From: Saccharothrix violaceirubra
GTDB taxonomy: Bacteria > Actinomycetota > Actinomycetes > Mycobacteriales > Pseudonocardiaceae
Direction: 5' to 3'
Assembly: GCF_014203755.1 (NCBI RefSeq)
Contig: NZ_JACHJS010000001.1
Coordinates: 1,550,001-1,614,000, forward strand
DNA length: 64,000 bases
Shown here: in pieces, positions 32,874-46,533 of the stretch
How the letters are laid out: every line of letters starts with the position of its first letter
Numbering within the stretch: position 1 is the first letter of the stretch
The notes under the pieces: model-generated
What the model saw: only the letters and a program-made list of their open reading frames with translations
Databases searched by the model: none
What the model was told of the DNA's origin: nothing
Position numbers and translations under genes: made by a program

Positions 32874-33614
32874 ATGGACATCGGTGGTTCGACGGCGTTG
32901 GTGACCGGCGCCAATCGGGGACTCGGGCGGGTGTTGGCCGCCGAATTGCTCGCCCGCGGCGCGAAGACCGTGTACGCCGCCGCGCGTGAACCGGACACGG
33001 TCACCGTGCCCGGCGTGGTGCCCGTCCGCTTGGACGTCACCGACCCCGGGCAGGTCGCCGCCGCGGCCGAGCGGTGCGGCGACGTGACCCTGCTGGTCAA
33101 CAACGCCGGTGTGCTGACGAACAGCCCCCTGCTCGGCGTCTCCGGCACGGAACCGGCCGCGCGGGAGATGGCCGTCAACTACTTCGGGATGCTGGCCATG
33201 TGCCAGGCGTTCGCCGCGCCCCTGGGGCGCAACGGCGGCGGCGCGATCGTCAACATCCTGTCCGTGGCCAGCTTCTACACCAACCCGGCCACCGGGTCCT
33301 ACAGCGCTTCCAAGGCCGCCGCCTGGGCGTTGACCAACGGCGTCCGGGTCGAGCTGCGCCGCCAGGGCACGCTCGTCGTCGGCGTGCACTGCGGCTACAT
33401 CGACACCGACATGGCCGCCGGTGTCACCGCGGCGAAGGCCAGTCCCGAGCACATCGCGGCGCTCACGCTCGACGCCGTCCGGGACGGGTACGAGGAGGTC
33501 CTCGCCGACGAGAAGGCCCGCGCGATCAAGGCGTCGATCCCGCGTCACCTCGAGGAGCTGTACCCCGAGGTCCAGCGGGCGTGGGACAGCAGGGTCACGC
33601 CGGCGTCCGGGTGA
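32874..33614 (+). CDS. SDR family oxidoreductase
   Basis: A 246-residue classical short-chain dehydrogenase: STALVTGANRGLGRVLAAEL (Rossmann glycine motif), LLVNNAGVLTNSPLL, and the catalytic YSASKAAAW with a preceding Ser in NILSVASFY. It would oxidise or reduce an alcohol/carbonyl with NAD(P). GGGGGGAG before the ATG fixes the start. The 3' end overlaps the convergent methyltransferase gene by 20 nt. Confidence 0.9.
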   Translation: MDIGGSTALVTGANRGLGRVLAAELLARGAKTVYAAAREPDTVTVPGVVPVRLDVTDPGQVAAAAERCGDVTLLVNNAGVLTNSPLLGVSGTEPAAREMAVNYFGMLAMCQAFAAPLGRNGGGAIVNILSVASFYTNPATGSYSASKAAAWALTNGVRVELRRQGTLVVGVHCGYIDTDMAAGVTAAKASPEHIAALTLDAVRDGYEEVLADEKARAIKASIPRHLEELYPEVQRAWDSRVTPASG

Positions 33615-34410
33615 CCGCGACGAGGTGGGCGCTCAGGCCGAGCAGGGCCGGTTCGCTCTCGACGAGCCGGGCGGAACGCGGGACGACCTCGCGGTCCGCC
33701 GGATCGGACCACCGGTCGGCGAGGTGCGACAGCCAGACCGCGAGCCCTTCCACGCCGACCACCTCGACGACCTCCAGACCCGCGGCCACGCACTCCTGCC
33801 GCAGTTCTTCGGGACGGTGGAAGTAGGCGGTGGTGAACCACCCCGGGTGGTGCCCGTCGTTGCGGTGCCGGCCGGTGGCCAGGTCGGCGGCCACGATCCG
33901 GCGGAACTCCGGGTCGAACAGGAAACCCCTTGCCAGGCCGTCGAACAGCGACGCGAACCGGGAGACCGCCGCGACGAAGATCCACCCGCCGGGTCGCACG
34001 GCCCGGCGGACCTCGCGCAACGCGGCCAGCCGGTCCTCGTGTTCCGTGAGGTGGTAGAGCGGGCCGAACACCAGCGCGGCGTCGAAGGAGTCGTCGGGTA
34101 CGGGCAGGTCACGGGCATCGCCCAGGTCGGCGGTCAGGCCCGGCGTGTCCTCGGCCAGGCGCCGGGCCCGGGCCACGTGCTCCGCGACGACGTCGAACAA
34201 CGCCACCCGGTGGCCGTCGGCGGCGAGCCAGGCGGCGTGCGCGCCGGTGGCCCCGCCGACGTCGAGCACCCGCAGGCCGCCGGGGGGCAGGTGGCGCCGC
34301 ACGATCTCCCGCGTGCGTTCGAGTTCCAGTCGGCCGAAGCCCTCGGTGATCCGCGTGCTCTCGTCGATCGACCGGTAGTGCTCGACGATCTCGTCCGCCA
34401 CGTCGTCCAT
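33595..34410 (-). CDS. Class I SAM-dependent methyltransferase
   Basis: A 271-residue methyltransferase with LRVLDVGGATGAHAAWLA (motif I), RVALFDVVAEHVARARRL, FDAALVFGPLYHLTEHEDRL and AVRPGGWIFVAAVSRFAS. The YHL after motif II is typical for the Methyltransf_11/25 group. It lies antisense to and overlaps the SDR gene end. No substrate can be inferred. Confidence 0.85.
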   Translation of the reverse strand: MDDVADEIVEHYRSIDESTRITEGFGRLELERTREIVRRHLPPGGLRVLDVGGATGAHAAWLAADGHRVALFDVVAEHVARARRLAEDTPGLTADLGDARDLPVPDDSFDAALVFGPLYHLTEHEDRLAALREVRRAVRPGGWIFVAAVSRFASLFDGLARGFLFDPEFRRIVAADLATGRHRNDGHHPGWFTTAYFHRPEELRQECVAAGLEVVEVVGVEGLAVWLSHLADRWSDPADREVVPRSARLVESEPALLGLSAHLVAVTRTPA

Positions 34411-34465
34411 GAGCCGATGCTATGACCGCACGCCGGGCGGCACAGCCGGTTTTCGAGGCTGAAAG

Positions 34466-34532
34466 TCCACTGTGGACTATCGGGCGGACGGTCGGTAAAC
34501 CGGTGTCGGGGGGAACCCGCGCGGGCTAGCAT
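34466..34532 (+). promoter_or_regulatory. Palindrome and leaderless -10 before the 34540 methyltransferase
   Basis: GTCCACTGTGGAC (34465-34477) is one of the recurring palindromes of this window. TAGCAT at 34527-34532 lies 7 nt before the ATG at 34540 and is a likely -10 of a leaderless transcript. Confidence 0.5.
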
Positions 34533-34539
34533 CGGCCGG

Positions 34540-35247
34540 ATGGATCTTTCCCCGATCGCGGTACCCCCCACGCTTTCCCGCCTGGAAGAACTGTTGCCGG
34601 CGCCGCCGGCGCGCATCCTCGAAGCCGGTTGCGGTCGTGGTGCGTTGGCCGCCGCGCTGGCGGGCCGGGGCTACGAGGTCGTCGGGGTGGACCGCGACGC
34701 CGACATGGTCGCGGCGGCGAAGGAACGCGGTGTCCACGTCCTGCACGCCGACGTCCGCGACGTCACCGGCGAGTACGACGTCGTGCTGTTCACGCGGTCG
34801 CTGCACCACGCCGACGACCTGGACGGCATCCTGGCCCACGCCGCGTCGCTGGCACCGGGTGGGCTGGTCGTGCTGGAGGAGTTCGCCTGGGAACGGGTGG
34901 ACCGCGCCGCCGCGCATTTCCTCCACGACACCCGGGCGCTGCTGGTCGCCGCCGGTCTGCTGCACGCCGACGTGCCGGCGGACGACCCGCTCGACGCCTG
35001 GGTCGCCGGGCACGACTTCCTGCTGCGCGGCTCCGTGCTGCTCGACGGCCTGCGCCGCCTGGGCGCCGAACCGACCGTGGTGGACACGGCGGTGCTGTGG
35101 CGCCTGGTCGACGGTCGCGGCGGCACCTGGGACGGACCCGCCGACCGGATCGCCGACGTGCTCGCCGGCGTCCGGGCGGCCGAGGAACGCCGGCTCGCCG
35201 CCGGTCTGCTGCCCCCGGTGGGCCTGCTCGCGTCCGTGCGCCTGTGA
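34540..35247 (+). CDS. Class I SAM-dependent methyltransferase
   Basis: A 235-residue methyltransferase: RILEAGCGRGALAAALAGRG (motif I), VVGVDRDADMVAAAKERGVH (motif II) and YDVVLFTRSLHHADDLDGIL. SLHH is typical of the Methyltransf_11 group. It is followed closely by another methyltransferase (35289) that has its own leaderless promoter. Substrate unknown. Confidence 0.85.
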   Translation: MDLSPIAVPPTLSRLEELLPAPPARILEAGCGRGALAAALAGRGYEVVGVDRDADMVAAAKERGVHVLHADVRDVTGEYDVVLFTRSLHHADDLDGILAHAASLAPGGLVVLEEFAWERVDRAAAHFLHDTRALLVAAGLLHADVPADDPLDAWVAGHDFLLRGSVLLDGLRRLGAEPTVVDTAVLWRLVDGRGGTWDGPADRIADVLAGVRAAEERRLAAGLLPPVGLLASVRL

Positions 35248-35275
35248 CGCCGGCGGGACTGTCGGGGGTCGCGGC

Positions 35276-35281
35276 TAGCGT
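35276..35281 (+). promoter_or_regulatory. Leaderless -10 of the 35289 methyltransferase
   Basis: TAGCGT lies 7 nt before the GTG at 35289. This favours that start over the GTG at 35244, which overlaps the previous stop but would add 15 residues unlike the family. Confidence 0.5.
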
Positions 35282-35288
35282 GCCGGTC

Positions 35289-35927
35289 GTGGATGACTGG
35301 GTGGAGGACACGCGGACCTCGTACGACACTGTCGCGGTCGGTTACGCCGAGTACGTGCGGGCGTCCCTGGCGAAACAGCCCTACCTGAGGTCGGCGCTGG
35401 CGTTGTTCGCCGACCTGGTGCGGGAGGCCGGCGGCGGGCCCGTGGCCGACGTGGGCTGCGGGCCGGGGGAGGTGGCCGCCCATCTGCGCGGGCTGGGGGT
35501 CGACGTGTTCGGCGTCGACCTGTCGCCCGGCATGGTCGACCTGGCCCGGCGGTCGCACCCCGACCTGCGCTTCGAGGTGGGCTCGATGACGGAGCTGGAC
35601 CTGCCCGACGGTTCGCTCGGCGGACTGCTGGCCTGGTGGTCGGTGATCCACGTGCCCGACGAGGAGGTCCCGACGGTGTTCGCGCACTTCCACCGGGTGT
35701 TGCGACCCGGCACGCCGGTGCAGATCGGGTTCCACGTCGGCGACGTGTCACGGCTCAAGACCGAGGGCTACGGCGGTCACCCGATGCGGGTCCACGTGCA
35801 TCGCCGGCGGCCCGAACGGGTGGCCGGGTGGCTGCGCGACGCCGGGTTCGAGGTCGAGGCGCACCTGGTGGTCGACCCCGACAAGGAGGTGCCGGGGGCG
35901 GTGCTGTGCGCACGCCGACCGGCCTGA
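35289..35927 (+). CDS. Class I SAM-dependent methyltransferase
   Basis: A 212-residue methyltransferase with DTRTSYDTVAVGYAEYV, VADVGCGPGEVAAHLRGLG, GVDLSPGMVDLARRSHPDLR and SVIHVPDEEVPTVFAHFHRV. It is paralogous to the 32206 gene. A start at 35244 is also open; the promoter and family alignment support 35289. Substrate unknown. Confidence 0.85.
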   Translation: MDDWVEDTRTSYDTVAVGYAEYVRASLAKQPYLRSALALFADLVREAGGGPVADVGCGPGEVAAHLRGLGVDVFGVDLSPGMVDLARRSHPDLRFEVGSMTELDLPDGSLGGLLAWWSVIHVPDEEVPTVFAHFHRVLRPGTPVQIGFHVGDVSRLKTEGYGGHPMRVHVHRRRPERVAGWLRDAGFEVEAHLVVDPDKEVPGAVLCARRPA

Positions 35928-35931
35928 GCCC

Positions 35932-36054
35932 TTACAGCGCGATCAGGCCCGCCTTCGTCGGGCGGAAGCCGCAGCCGGCGAAGCCTTCGGCGTGCGGGGC
36001 GTCGAGGGCGGCGTTGTCGAAGTGGCCGCGCCACTCGTAGGTGATCGTGGCACC
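35932..36054 (-). pseudogene. GNAT acetyltransferase reduced by an internal deletion
   Basis: The minus strand reads TITYEWRGHFDNAALDAPHA-EGF, the N-terminus of a common actinobacterial GNAT, and continues directly as AGCGFRPTKAGLIAL plus stop, the C-terminus of the same family. Some 80-90 middle residues, including the acetyl-CoA site, are missing, and the initiator ATG is absent. The frame is kept across the join. Confidence 0.75.
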
Positions 36055-36288
36055 ACGGTGGCTACGGAAGGCACTTCCGAGGGTTCGGGTGGCGGGTGGT
36101 TGGCTGTCAGCGCATCCTTCTTGACCGGTGCGGCACGGTCCCGCCCGGGGCGTTCCGCCGGTGCCCGGTCGAGTCGAGACTGCCCTGGTCCGGGAGTGCG
36201 CCCGAGCGGGTCGCGCTCCGCCGATCCGTTCTCGGCGTCCACGGCCGGCCGGTGCCGCCGCGCGCGGTGACGCCCGTGACCACAGGGA
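36055..36288. other. Upstream region of the amidohydrolase gene
   Basis: No gene recognised on either strand. It should hold the promoter of the amidohydrolase; no clear -10/-35 pair was seen. Confidence 0.4.
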
Positions 36289-37932
36289 GTGACCCGCGCC
36301 TTGGCCGCCGATCTCATCCTCACCAACGCGACCGTCCACACGGTCGACCCCGCACGCCCCCGGGCCACCACGCTGGCCGTCGAGGGCGGCCGGGTGCTGG
36401 CGCTCGACGACGTCGAGGCCGGCCCCGACACCGAGGTCCGCGACCTCGGCGGCGCGTTCGTCATGCCCGGCCTGGTCGACGTGCACAACCACCACGCGCT
36501 CGCCGGCCGGGCCGCGCTGTTCGAGCTGACCTTCGGCGGCGACCACGGGTTCGAGGCCATCCTGGACGCCGTGCGCGCCTGGTCGCGCGACCTGGGCCCG
36601 GACGAGTGGGTGGTCGGCGGCGCCTGGGCGTCCACGCTGGTGGAGACCCTGTCGAAGGAGTCGGCCCGGCGTGCGCTCGACGAGGCCGCCGGCGGCCGTC
36701 CGGTCATGCTGTCCGACGACAGCCGGCACAACCGGTGGGTCAGCAGCCGCGCGCTGGAGCTGGCCGGGGTCACCGCGGCCACACCCGACCCGGCGGGCGG
36801 CGTGATCGTCCGCGACCCGGCGACCGGCGAGCCGACCGGTGTGCTGCTGGAGGCCGCGGGCATCCAGGTCGAGCGGGCCCTGCAGGAGAAGCGGAAGCTG
36901 ACCGTCGACCAGCACGCGGCGGCCTCGCGCCACGCCATCGCCACACTGCACTCGTACGGCATCACCGCGTTCCAGGACGCGGGCGTGTCCGTGGACATCC
37001 TGGGCGCGCTCAAGAGCCTGGACGAGGCGGGCGAGCTGGCCGCGTGGGTCGTCACGTCGCTGCTGATCAACGACCCGATCTTCGGGTTCGACCCGATCGG
37101 GTCGGCGCTGATCGAGGCCGGCGCGCGCTACCGCACCGAGCACCACCGGCCCGACTTCGTGAAGATCTTCCTCGACGGCGTGCCGCCCACCCACACGGCC
37201 GCGTTCCTGGAGCCCTACCTGCCCGACGAGGCGCACGGCGCGTGCTTCCACGGTGCGCCGACCATGGCACCGGACGAGCTGGAGGGCTGGCTGCGCGCCG
37301 CCGCGGCGGCCGGCCTGTCGGCGAAGATCCACTGCACCGGCGACGCGGCCGTGCGGGCCACGCTCGACGCCGTCGGCAAGCTGCGCGCCGGCGGCGACAC
37401 GACCACCAAGGTCCAGATCGCGCACGGCCAGTTCGTGCACCCCGACGACCTGGCCCGGTTCGGCGCGCTGGGCGTGGCCGCGGACATCTCGCCGTTCCTG
37501 TGGGTGCCGGGCGTGATCCCGTCGGCCATCGCGAACGTGCTGCCCGCCGAACGCGCCGCGCGCATGCAGCCCAACCGCGCCCTGCTCGACTCCGGTGCCC
37601 TCGTCGCGGGCGGCTCGGACTGGCCGGTCAGCGAGTCGCCCAACGCGTTCGAGGGCATCCAGGGCCTGGTCACCCGCCAGGACCCGACCGGGGCGCACCC
37701 CGGCGCGCTGTGGCCCGAGCAGGCCATCACGCTCGCCGAGGCCGTGGAGGCGTTCACGCTGTCGGGCGCCCGCGCCATGGGCGTGGACGACGTGACCGGC
37801 TCGCTCACCCCGGGCAAGTCCGCCGATTTCGTCATCCTCGACCGCGACCCGTTCGACAGCCCGGTGGAGGCGCTGTACACGACCGAGGTCGTCGAGACGT
37901 GGTTCGCCGGCCGCCGGGTCTTCCAGCGCTGA
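36289..37932 (+). CDS. YtcJ-type metal-dependent amidohydrolase
   Basis: A 547-residue amidohydrolase. GAFVMPGLVDVHNHHALAG carries the first metal HxH; SAKIHCTGDAAVRATLDAVG and VQIAHGQFVHPDDLARFG give the later His ligands, and VAGGSDWPVSESPN the closing Asp. The YtcJ group hydrolyses N-acyl and related amide bonds; the natural substrate is unknown. AGGGAG lies directly before the GTG at 36289; a TTG at 36301 has a more usual spacing (12 nt), so the start may be four codons later. It is followed by a rho-independent terminator. Confidence 0.88.
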   Translation: MTRALAADLILTNATVHTVDPARPRATTLAVEGGRVLALDDVEAGPDTEVRDLGGAFVMPGLVDVHNHHALAGRAALFELTFGGDHGFEAILDAVRAWSRDLGPDEWVVGGAWASTLVETLSKESARRALDEAAGGRPVMLSDDSRHNRWVSSRALELAGVTAATPDPAGGVIVRDPATGEPTGVLLEAAGIQVERALQEKRKLTVDQHAAASRHAIATLHSYGITAFQDAGVSVDILGALKSLDEAGELAAWVVTSLLINDPIFGFDPIGSALIEAGARYRTEHHRPDFVKIFLDGVPPTHTAAFLEPYLPDEAHGACFHGAPTMAPDELEGWLRAAAAAGLSAKIHCTGDAAVRATLDAVGKLRAGGDTTTKVQIAHGQFVHPDDLARFGALGVAADISPFLWVPGVIPSAIANVLPAERAARMQPNRALLDSGALVAGGSDWPVSESPNAFEGIQGLVTRQDPTGAHPGALWPEQAITLAEAVEAFTLSGARAMGVDDVTGSLTPGKSADFVILDRDPFDSPVEALYTTEVVETWFAGRRVFQR

Positions 37933-37947
37933 CAGTCCACTGTGGAC

Positions 37948-37979
37948 AGCCCGCTCGCCGGTCCGGCGGGCGGGCTTTT
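37948..37979 (+). terminator. Rho-independent terminator after the amidohydrolase gene
   Basis: AGCCCGCTCGCCGG and CCGGCGGGCGGGCT form a 14-bp stem (one T-G pair) followed by TTTT. The palindrome GTCCACTGTGGAC lies immediately before it at 37935-37947. Confidence 0.8.
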
Positions 37980-38064
37980 CCGTTGCCGGGGAAGACGTCC
38001 GCAGTTCTGCGTTGTCGACGGGTAGGGGGTCGGCTTGGCTTGATCACGAGTCGAGGGGGGAACC

Positions 38065-39198
38065 GTGACGGCTGACTGGCTCGCGCGGCGGGCGGAGATC
38101 GTGGCCGAGGGCAACGACCTGCTCTACCGCGCCGAGGAGATGGACCTGGCGAGCGACCTGAGCGACGACGTGTGGCTCGTCCGCCGATTACCCGACCCGG
38201 ACGACGCGGTGCGGTGGGCGCTGCTGCGTGACGAATACCGGGACCTGCTGCCGGACGTGACCGTGGCCCGCTGCCCCGACACCGGGGCCGTGGTGCGGTG
38301 GGCGATCGACACCGGGGGCCTGGACGGGTGGTTCTGGGACTCGAACTACCCGGTCCGACGGGCGCCGGAGCTGCCGCCGACCTGGTTGGCGATGACCGGG
38401 GCGGTGGCGTTGCGCGGTGAGGTCGCGTGGGTGCCGTTCCGGTGTCGGCCCGGTCCGCGGGTGCCTTACGTCGTGCCCAGGCTGCTGCGGGAGGACGGGG
38501 TGCGGGCGGTGATCGCGCAGGTGCCGATCGGGACGCACGTCGGCTGGGCGGTCAGCTACTTCGGCCCGTTGCCGTCCACTGTGGACGGAATCGGGATCTG
38601 GGGGCGCATGACCATGTCGCCGCCGCTGGGCGGTGGCGGGCACGAGTACTTCTTCTTCGACGTCGAGGACAACGACTACGACCTCGGACCGTGGCTGGAG
38701 TCCGGGAAACTCCTGTGGATCGCACCGGACGACGACACCGCCACGCTGCGCGAAGGCGTGGCCGGCTGTCCTTACCGGGGGCTGGAAGGATCGCACCTCG
38801 CGACGCTCATCGACGGGTACGACGTCTGGGACGACTCGGAGGACGACCCGTACGTCGAATCGCGCGATGTCGTCCACGTCGAGTTCGACCCCGGTGCCCT
38901 CACCCCGGAGGTCCTGGCCCGGCTGTGCGAGGCGCTCGACCTGGAGCCGCTCGTCGACCGGCCGCGCGAGGAGAACGCGGTGCGGGGCGTGACGACCGGC
39001 TTCGAGTTGCCGCCCGACACCCGGCTGCGGTTGTTCCGGGGGACCGGGGAGTGGCGGTTGGAGGCCGACTGCAAGGGGGAGTTCCCCGCGCACGAGGTCG
39101 TGGACGCGGTGCGTGAGCGACTGTTGGGCGTGCTCACGGCCTTCGGGTTCGGCGTGGTCAGGTCGCGGGTGTACGGTCCCGACCGGATGCCGCGCTGA
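38065..39198 (+). CDS. Hypothetical protein, 377 aa
   Basis: A soluble, acidic, Trp-rich protein that I do not recognise. Conspicuous stretches are LPPTWLAMTGAVALRGEVAW, GTHVGWAVSYFGPLPSTVDG, HEYFFFDVEDNDYDLGPWLE and a late helical part LTPEVLARLCEALDLEPLVD. No signal peptide or membrane segment. AGGGGGG precedes the GTG start. The 3' end overlaps the convergent ADP-ribosylglycohydrolase gene by 41 nt. The palindrome TCCACTGTGGA falls inside the gene at 38575, encoding Ser-Thr-Val. Confidence 0.6.
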   Translation: MTADWLARRAEIVAEGNDLLYRAEEMDLASDLSDDVWLVRRLPDPDDAVRWALLRDEYRDLLPDVTVARCPDTGAVVRWAIDTGGLDGWFWDSNYPVRRAPELPPTWLAMTGAVALRGEVAWVPFRCRPGPRVPYVVPRLLREDGVRAVIAQVPIGTHVGWAVSYFGPLPSTVDGIGIWGRMTMSPPLGGGGHEYFFFDVEDNDYDLGPWLESGKLLWIAPDDDTATLREGVAGCPYRGLEGSHLATLIDGYDVWDDSEDDPYVESRDVVHVEFDPGALTPEVLARLCEALDLEPLVDRPREENAVRGVTTGFELPPDTRLRLFRGTGEWRLEADCKGEFPAHEVVDAVRERLLGVLTAFGFGVVRSRVYGPDRMPR

Positions 39199-40048
39199 GG
39201 TCGGGCAGCGGTTCGGGAGTCCACTGTGGAGGGTGGTCGGATCCGGCGCGTGGCGCGACGATGCCGCCCACGATGGCGCACGTCGTGTCCACGTCGCCGC
39301 CGGCCGAAGCGGTCGCCCACAGCGCCGCGATCAGGTCGTCCGGGTGGCGCGCGGCGCACCACACCGCGTAGGGCACCGTGTCGACGGCGGACAGGCGTCG
39401 TCCACGGCCCAGTTCGTTCGCGGCCGTGCGCGGGTCGAGTGTGAAGGACAAGCGCTCGGCCCGCCGCAGCCCGGCCGCGACCTCGCCCTCGGGCGTGCGG
39501 TCGAGCACGGCGGGGAGGAGATCGCGGCCTCGGGCGTTCGCCGCCGCCGCCACGGCCACGGCGATCGCACCGGCCGCCGCCTCGGGGTGGGCGTGCGTCA
39601 CCACAGCCTGGGCGTGGGCCTGGTCCACCACGGCGTCGAGGTCGTCGGCGAACCACACGCCCAGCGGCGCGACCCGCATGGCCGCGCCGTTGCCCCAGGA
39701 GCCTTGGCCGTCGAACACCGTGACGGTGACCTCGCGCCAGTCGGCGCCGTCGTGGAGTGCGCGCAACACCCGGCGCATCCCGCTGCCGTACTTGCGGTGC
39801 GGGTCGTGGTGGAAGGTCGTCGCAAACGCTTGCGCCGGCGTGTCCCGGTCGATCCGGCCGAACTCGCGCAGGACGTGCACGACCGACAGCGCCATGGCCG
39901 TGTCGTCCGTCCACGGCCACACGCCGGCGACCAGGCGGCGGTCGGCGATGGCCTGGACGCGTTCCTTGACGGGGTAGGCGAACCACCGCTCGCCGAACGC
40001 GTCCCCCAGGGCCAGGCCGCGCAACGAGACTTCCGCGCCGGGTCTCAC
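39158..40048 (-). CDS. ADP-ribosylglycohydrolase family protein
   Basis: A 296-residue hydrolase with the di-metal (Mg2+) sites of the DraG/ARH family: VWPWTDDTAMALSVVHVL, GNGAAMRVAPLGVWFADD and SAGGDVDTTCAIVGGIVA. It would remove ADP-ribose from a protein, nucleic acid or small molecule. No ADP-ribosyltransferase is seen nearby. Its GTG start overlaps the stop of the phosphotransferase gene (GTGA), so the two form an operon and may act on linked substrates. Confidence 0.9.
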   Translation of the reverse strand: MRPGAEVSLRGLALGDAFGERWFAYPVKERVQAIADRRLVAGVWPWTDDTAMALSVVHVLREFGRIDRDTPAQAFATTFHHDPHRKYGSGMRRVLRALHDGADWREVTVTVFDGQGSWGNGAAMRVAPLGVWFADDLDAVVDQAHAQAVVTHAHPEAAAGAIAVAVAAAANARGRDLLPAVLDRTPEGEVAAGLRRAERLSFTLDPRTAANELGRGRRLSAVDTVPYAVWCAARHPDDLIAALWATASAGGDVDTTCAIVGGIVAPRAGSDHPPQWTPEPLPDLSAASGRDRTPAT

Positions 40049-40749
40049 GCGCGGAAGAGGTTCTCGTGCCGCAGGACGAGATCACGGGAGGCGACGGCCC
40101 ACTCGACGGCCCGGCGGGCGTGGTCGCGGCGGGCCTGCCCGAACGCGGGGTTGTCGAGGGTGGCCTGTTCGAGGTCGGCGAGCCGGGTCTGCTGCCGGAC
40201 CATCGCCGCGACCAGGTCGTCCGGGTCTACCTCGCCGTAGCCCGCGCGCAGTTCGCGCAGGTGGGCGGCCTGGTCGGCGACGGGCACCGTGCCCGACGCC
40301 AGGACGCACCACGTCCACGCCAGATAACCCAGGTCGTCGATCCGGTCGCCCGGCCGGCAGCCGTCCCAGTCGACGAACGCCACCGGGAGTCCGTCGTGGA
40401 CGATGGTGTTGTACGGTCCCGCGTCGCCGTGGACCACGCACTCCCGGTCCCCGGCCAACGGGTGCCCGGTGGTGACGTCGTGCAGGCGGCGCAACATCGT
40501 CCCGGCCAGCGCGTACGCGCCCTCGGCCCGCTGGGACGGGTGGTCGGTGGTGTGGCCGGGGACGAAGGTCAGGACGTCCCGGCCCCGCTCGTCGGTGCCC
40601 AGGTGGCGTGGCGCGTACGGATAGCCGACGGCTTCCAGGTGTTCGAGCACCCGCACCGCGAACTCCGGGCCCGGCGACCGCCGCACGGTGTCGCCGACGC
40701 GCACGACGACCTCGGTGATGTTGCCGCCGGTCAACCGTTCCTCGATCAC
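40045..40749 (-). CDS. Aminoglycoside-phosphotransferase-fold kinase
   Basis: A 234-residue protein with the APH/choline kinase fold: catalytic loop CVVHGDAGPYNTIVHDG and metal motif AFVDWDGCRPGDRIDDLGYL. The N-terminal lobe is short and the nucleotide Lys is not obvious. Members phosphorylate antibiotics, sugars, amino acids or choline; small versions like this one are widespread and mostly uncharacterised. Coupled to the ADP-ribosylglycohydrolase gene downstream. Confidence 0.85.
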   Translation of the reverse strand: MIEERLTGGNITEVVVRVGDTVRRSPGPEFAVRVLEHLEAVGYPYAPRHLGTDERGRDVLTFVPGHTTDHPSQRAEGAYALAGTMLRRLHDVTTGHPLAGDRECVVHGDAGPYNTIVHDGLPVAFVDWDGCRPGDRIDDLGYLAWTWCVLASGTVPVADQAAHLRELRAGYGEVDPDDLVAAMVRQQTRLADLEQATLDNPAFGQARRDHARRAVEWAVASRDLVLRHENLFRA

Positions 40750-40785
40750 ACCGCCGATGATCCGTTCGGTGCACGCGCGCTGTCA

Positions 40786-40817
40786 ACGCGGGCCGGGGGA
40801 GAACCCCCGGCCCGCGT
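40786..40817. terminator. Terminator after the carboxylase gene
   Basis: ACGCGGGCCGGGGG, loop AGAA, and the exact complement: 14-bp stem, 6 nt past the stop of the minus-strand carboxylase gene. Confidence 0.8.
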
Positions 40818-40822
40818 CGGGA

Positions 40823-46288
<5,466 letters not shown>

Positions 46289-46360
46289 CGGAACGAGCCT
46301 CACAAAGTCGACGACGGATGACCGCGACCCTCCCCGGCCGCATCCCCACAGCATCCTGGT

Positions 46361-46372
46361 TACCGTTCGGTA
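46361..46372. promoter_or_regulatory. Possible TetR-type operator upstream of the carboxylase
   Basis: TACCGTTCGGTA, arms TACCG/CGGTA around TT, 73 nt before the carboxylase start. TetR-family repressors often bind such sites; fatty-acid-responsive control would make sense. Pattern only; no regulator gene is adjacent. Confidence 0.4.
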
Positions 46373-46533
46373 GGTTGATCGCGGCCACCTGACGTGCCGG
46401 GGCGTGATTTTTGTGGAAACCCTCCAAACGCGGAGCGTGATCGGCACTCTGGGTGAGAGCACGGCTACGGGGCTTGGTGCAACGGTCATGTGTTCGTAAG
46501 CGATCGTTGGTGGTGGTGACGTGGGGAGGCTGC

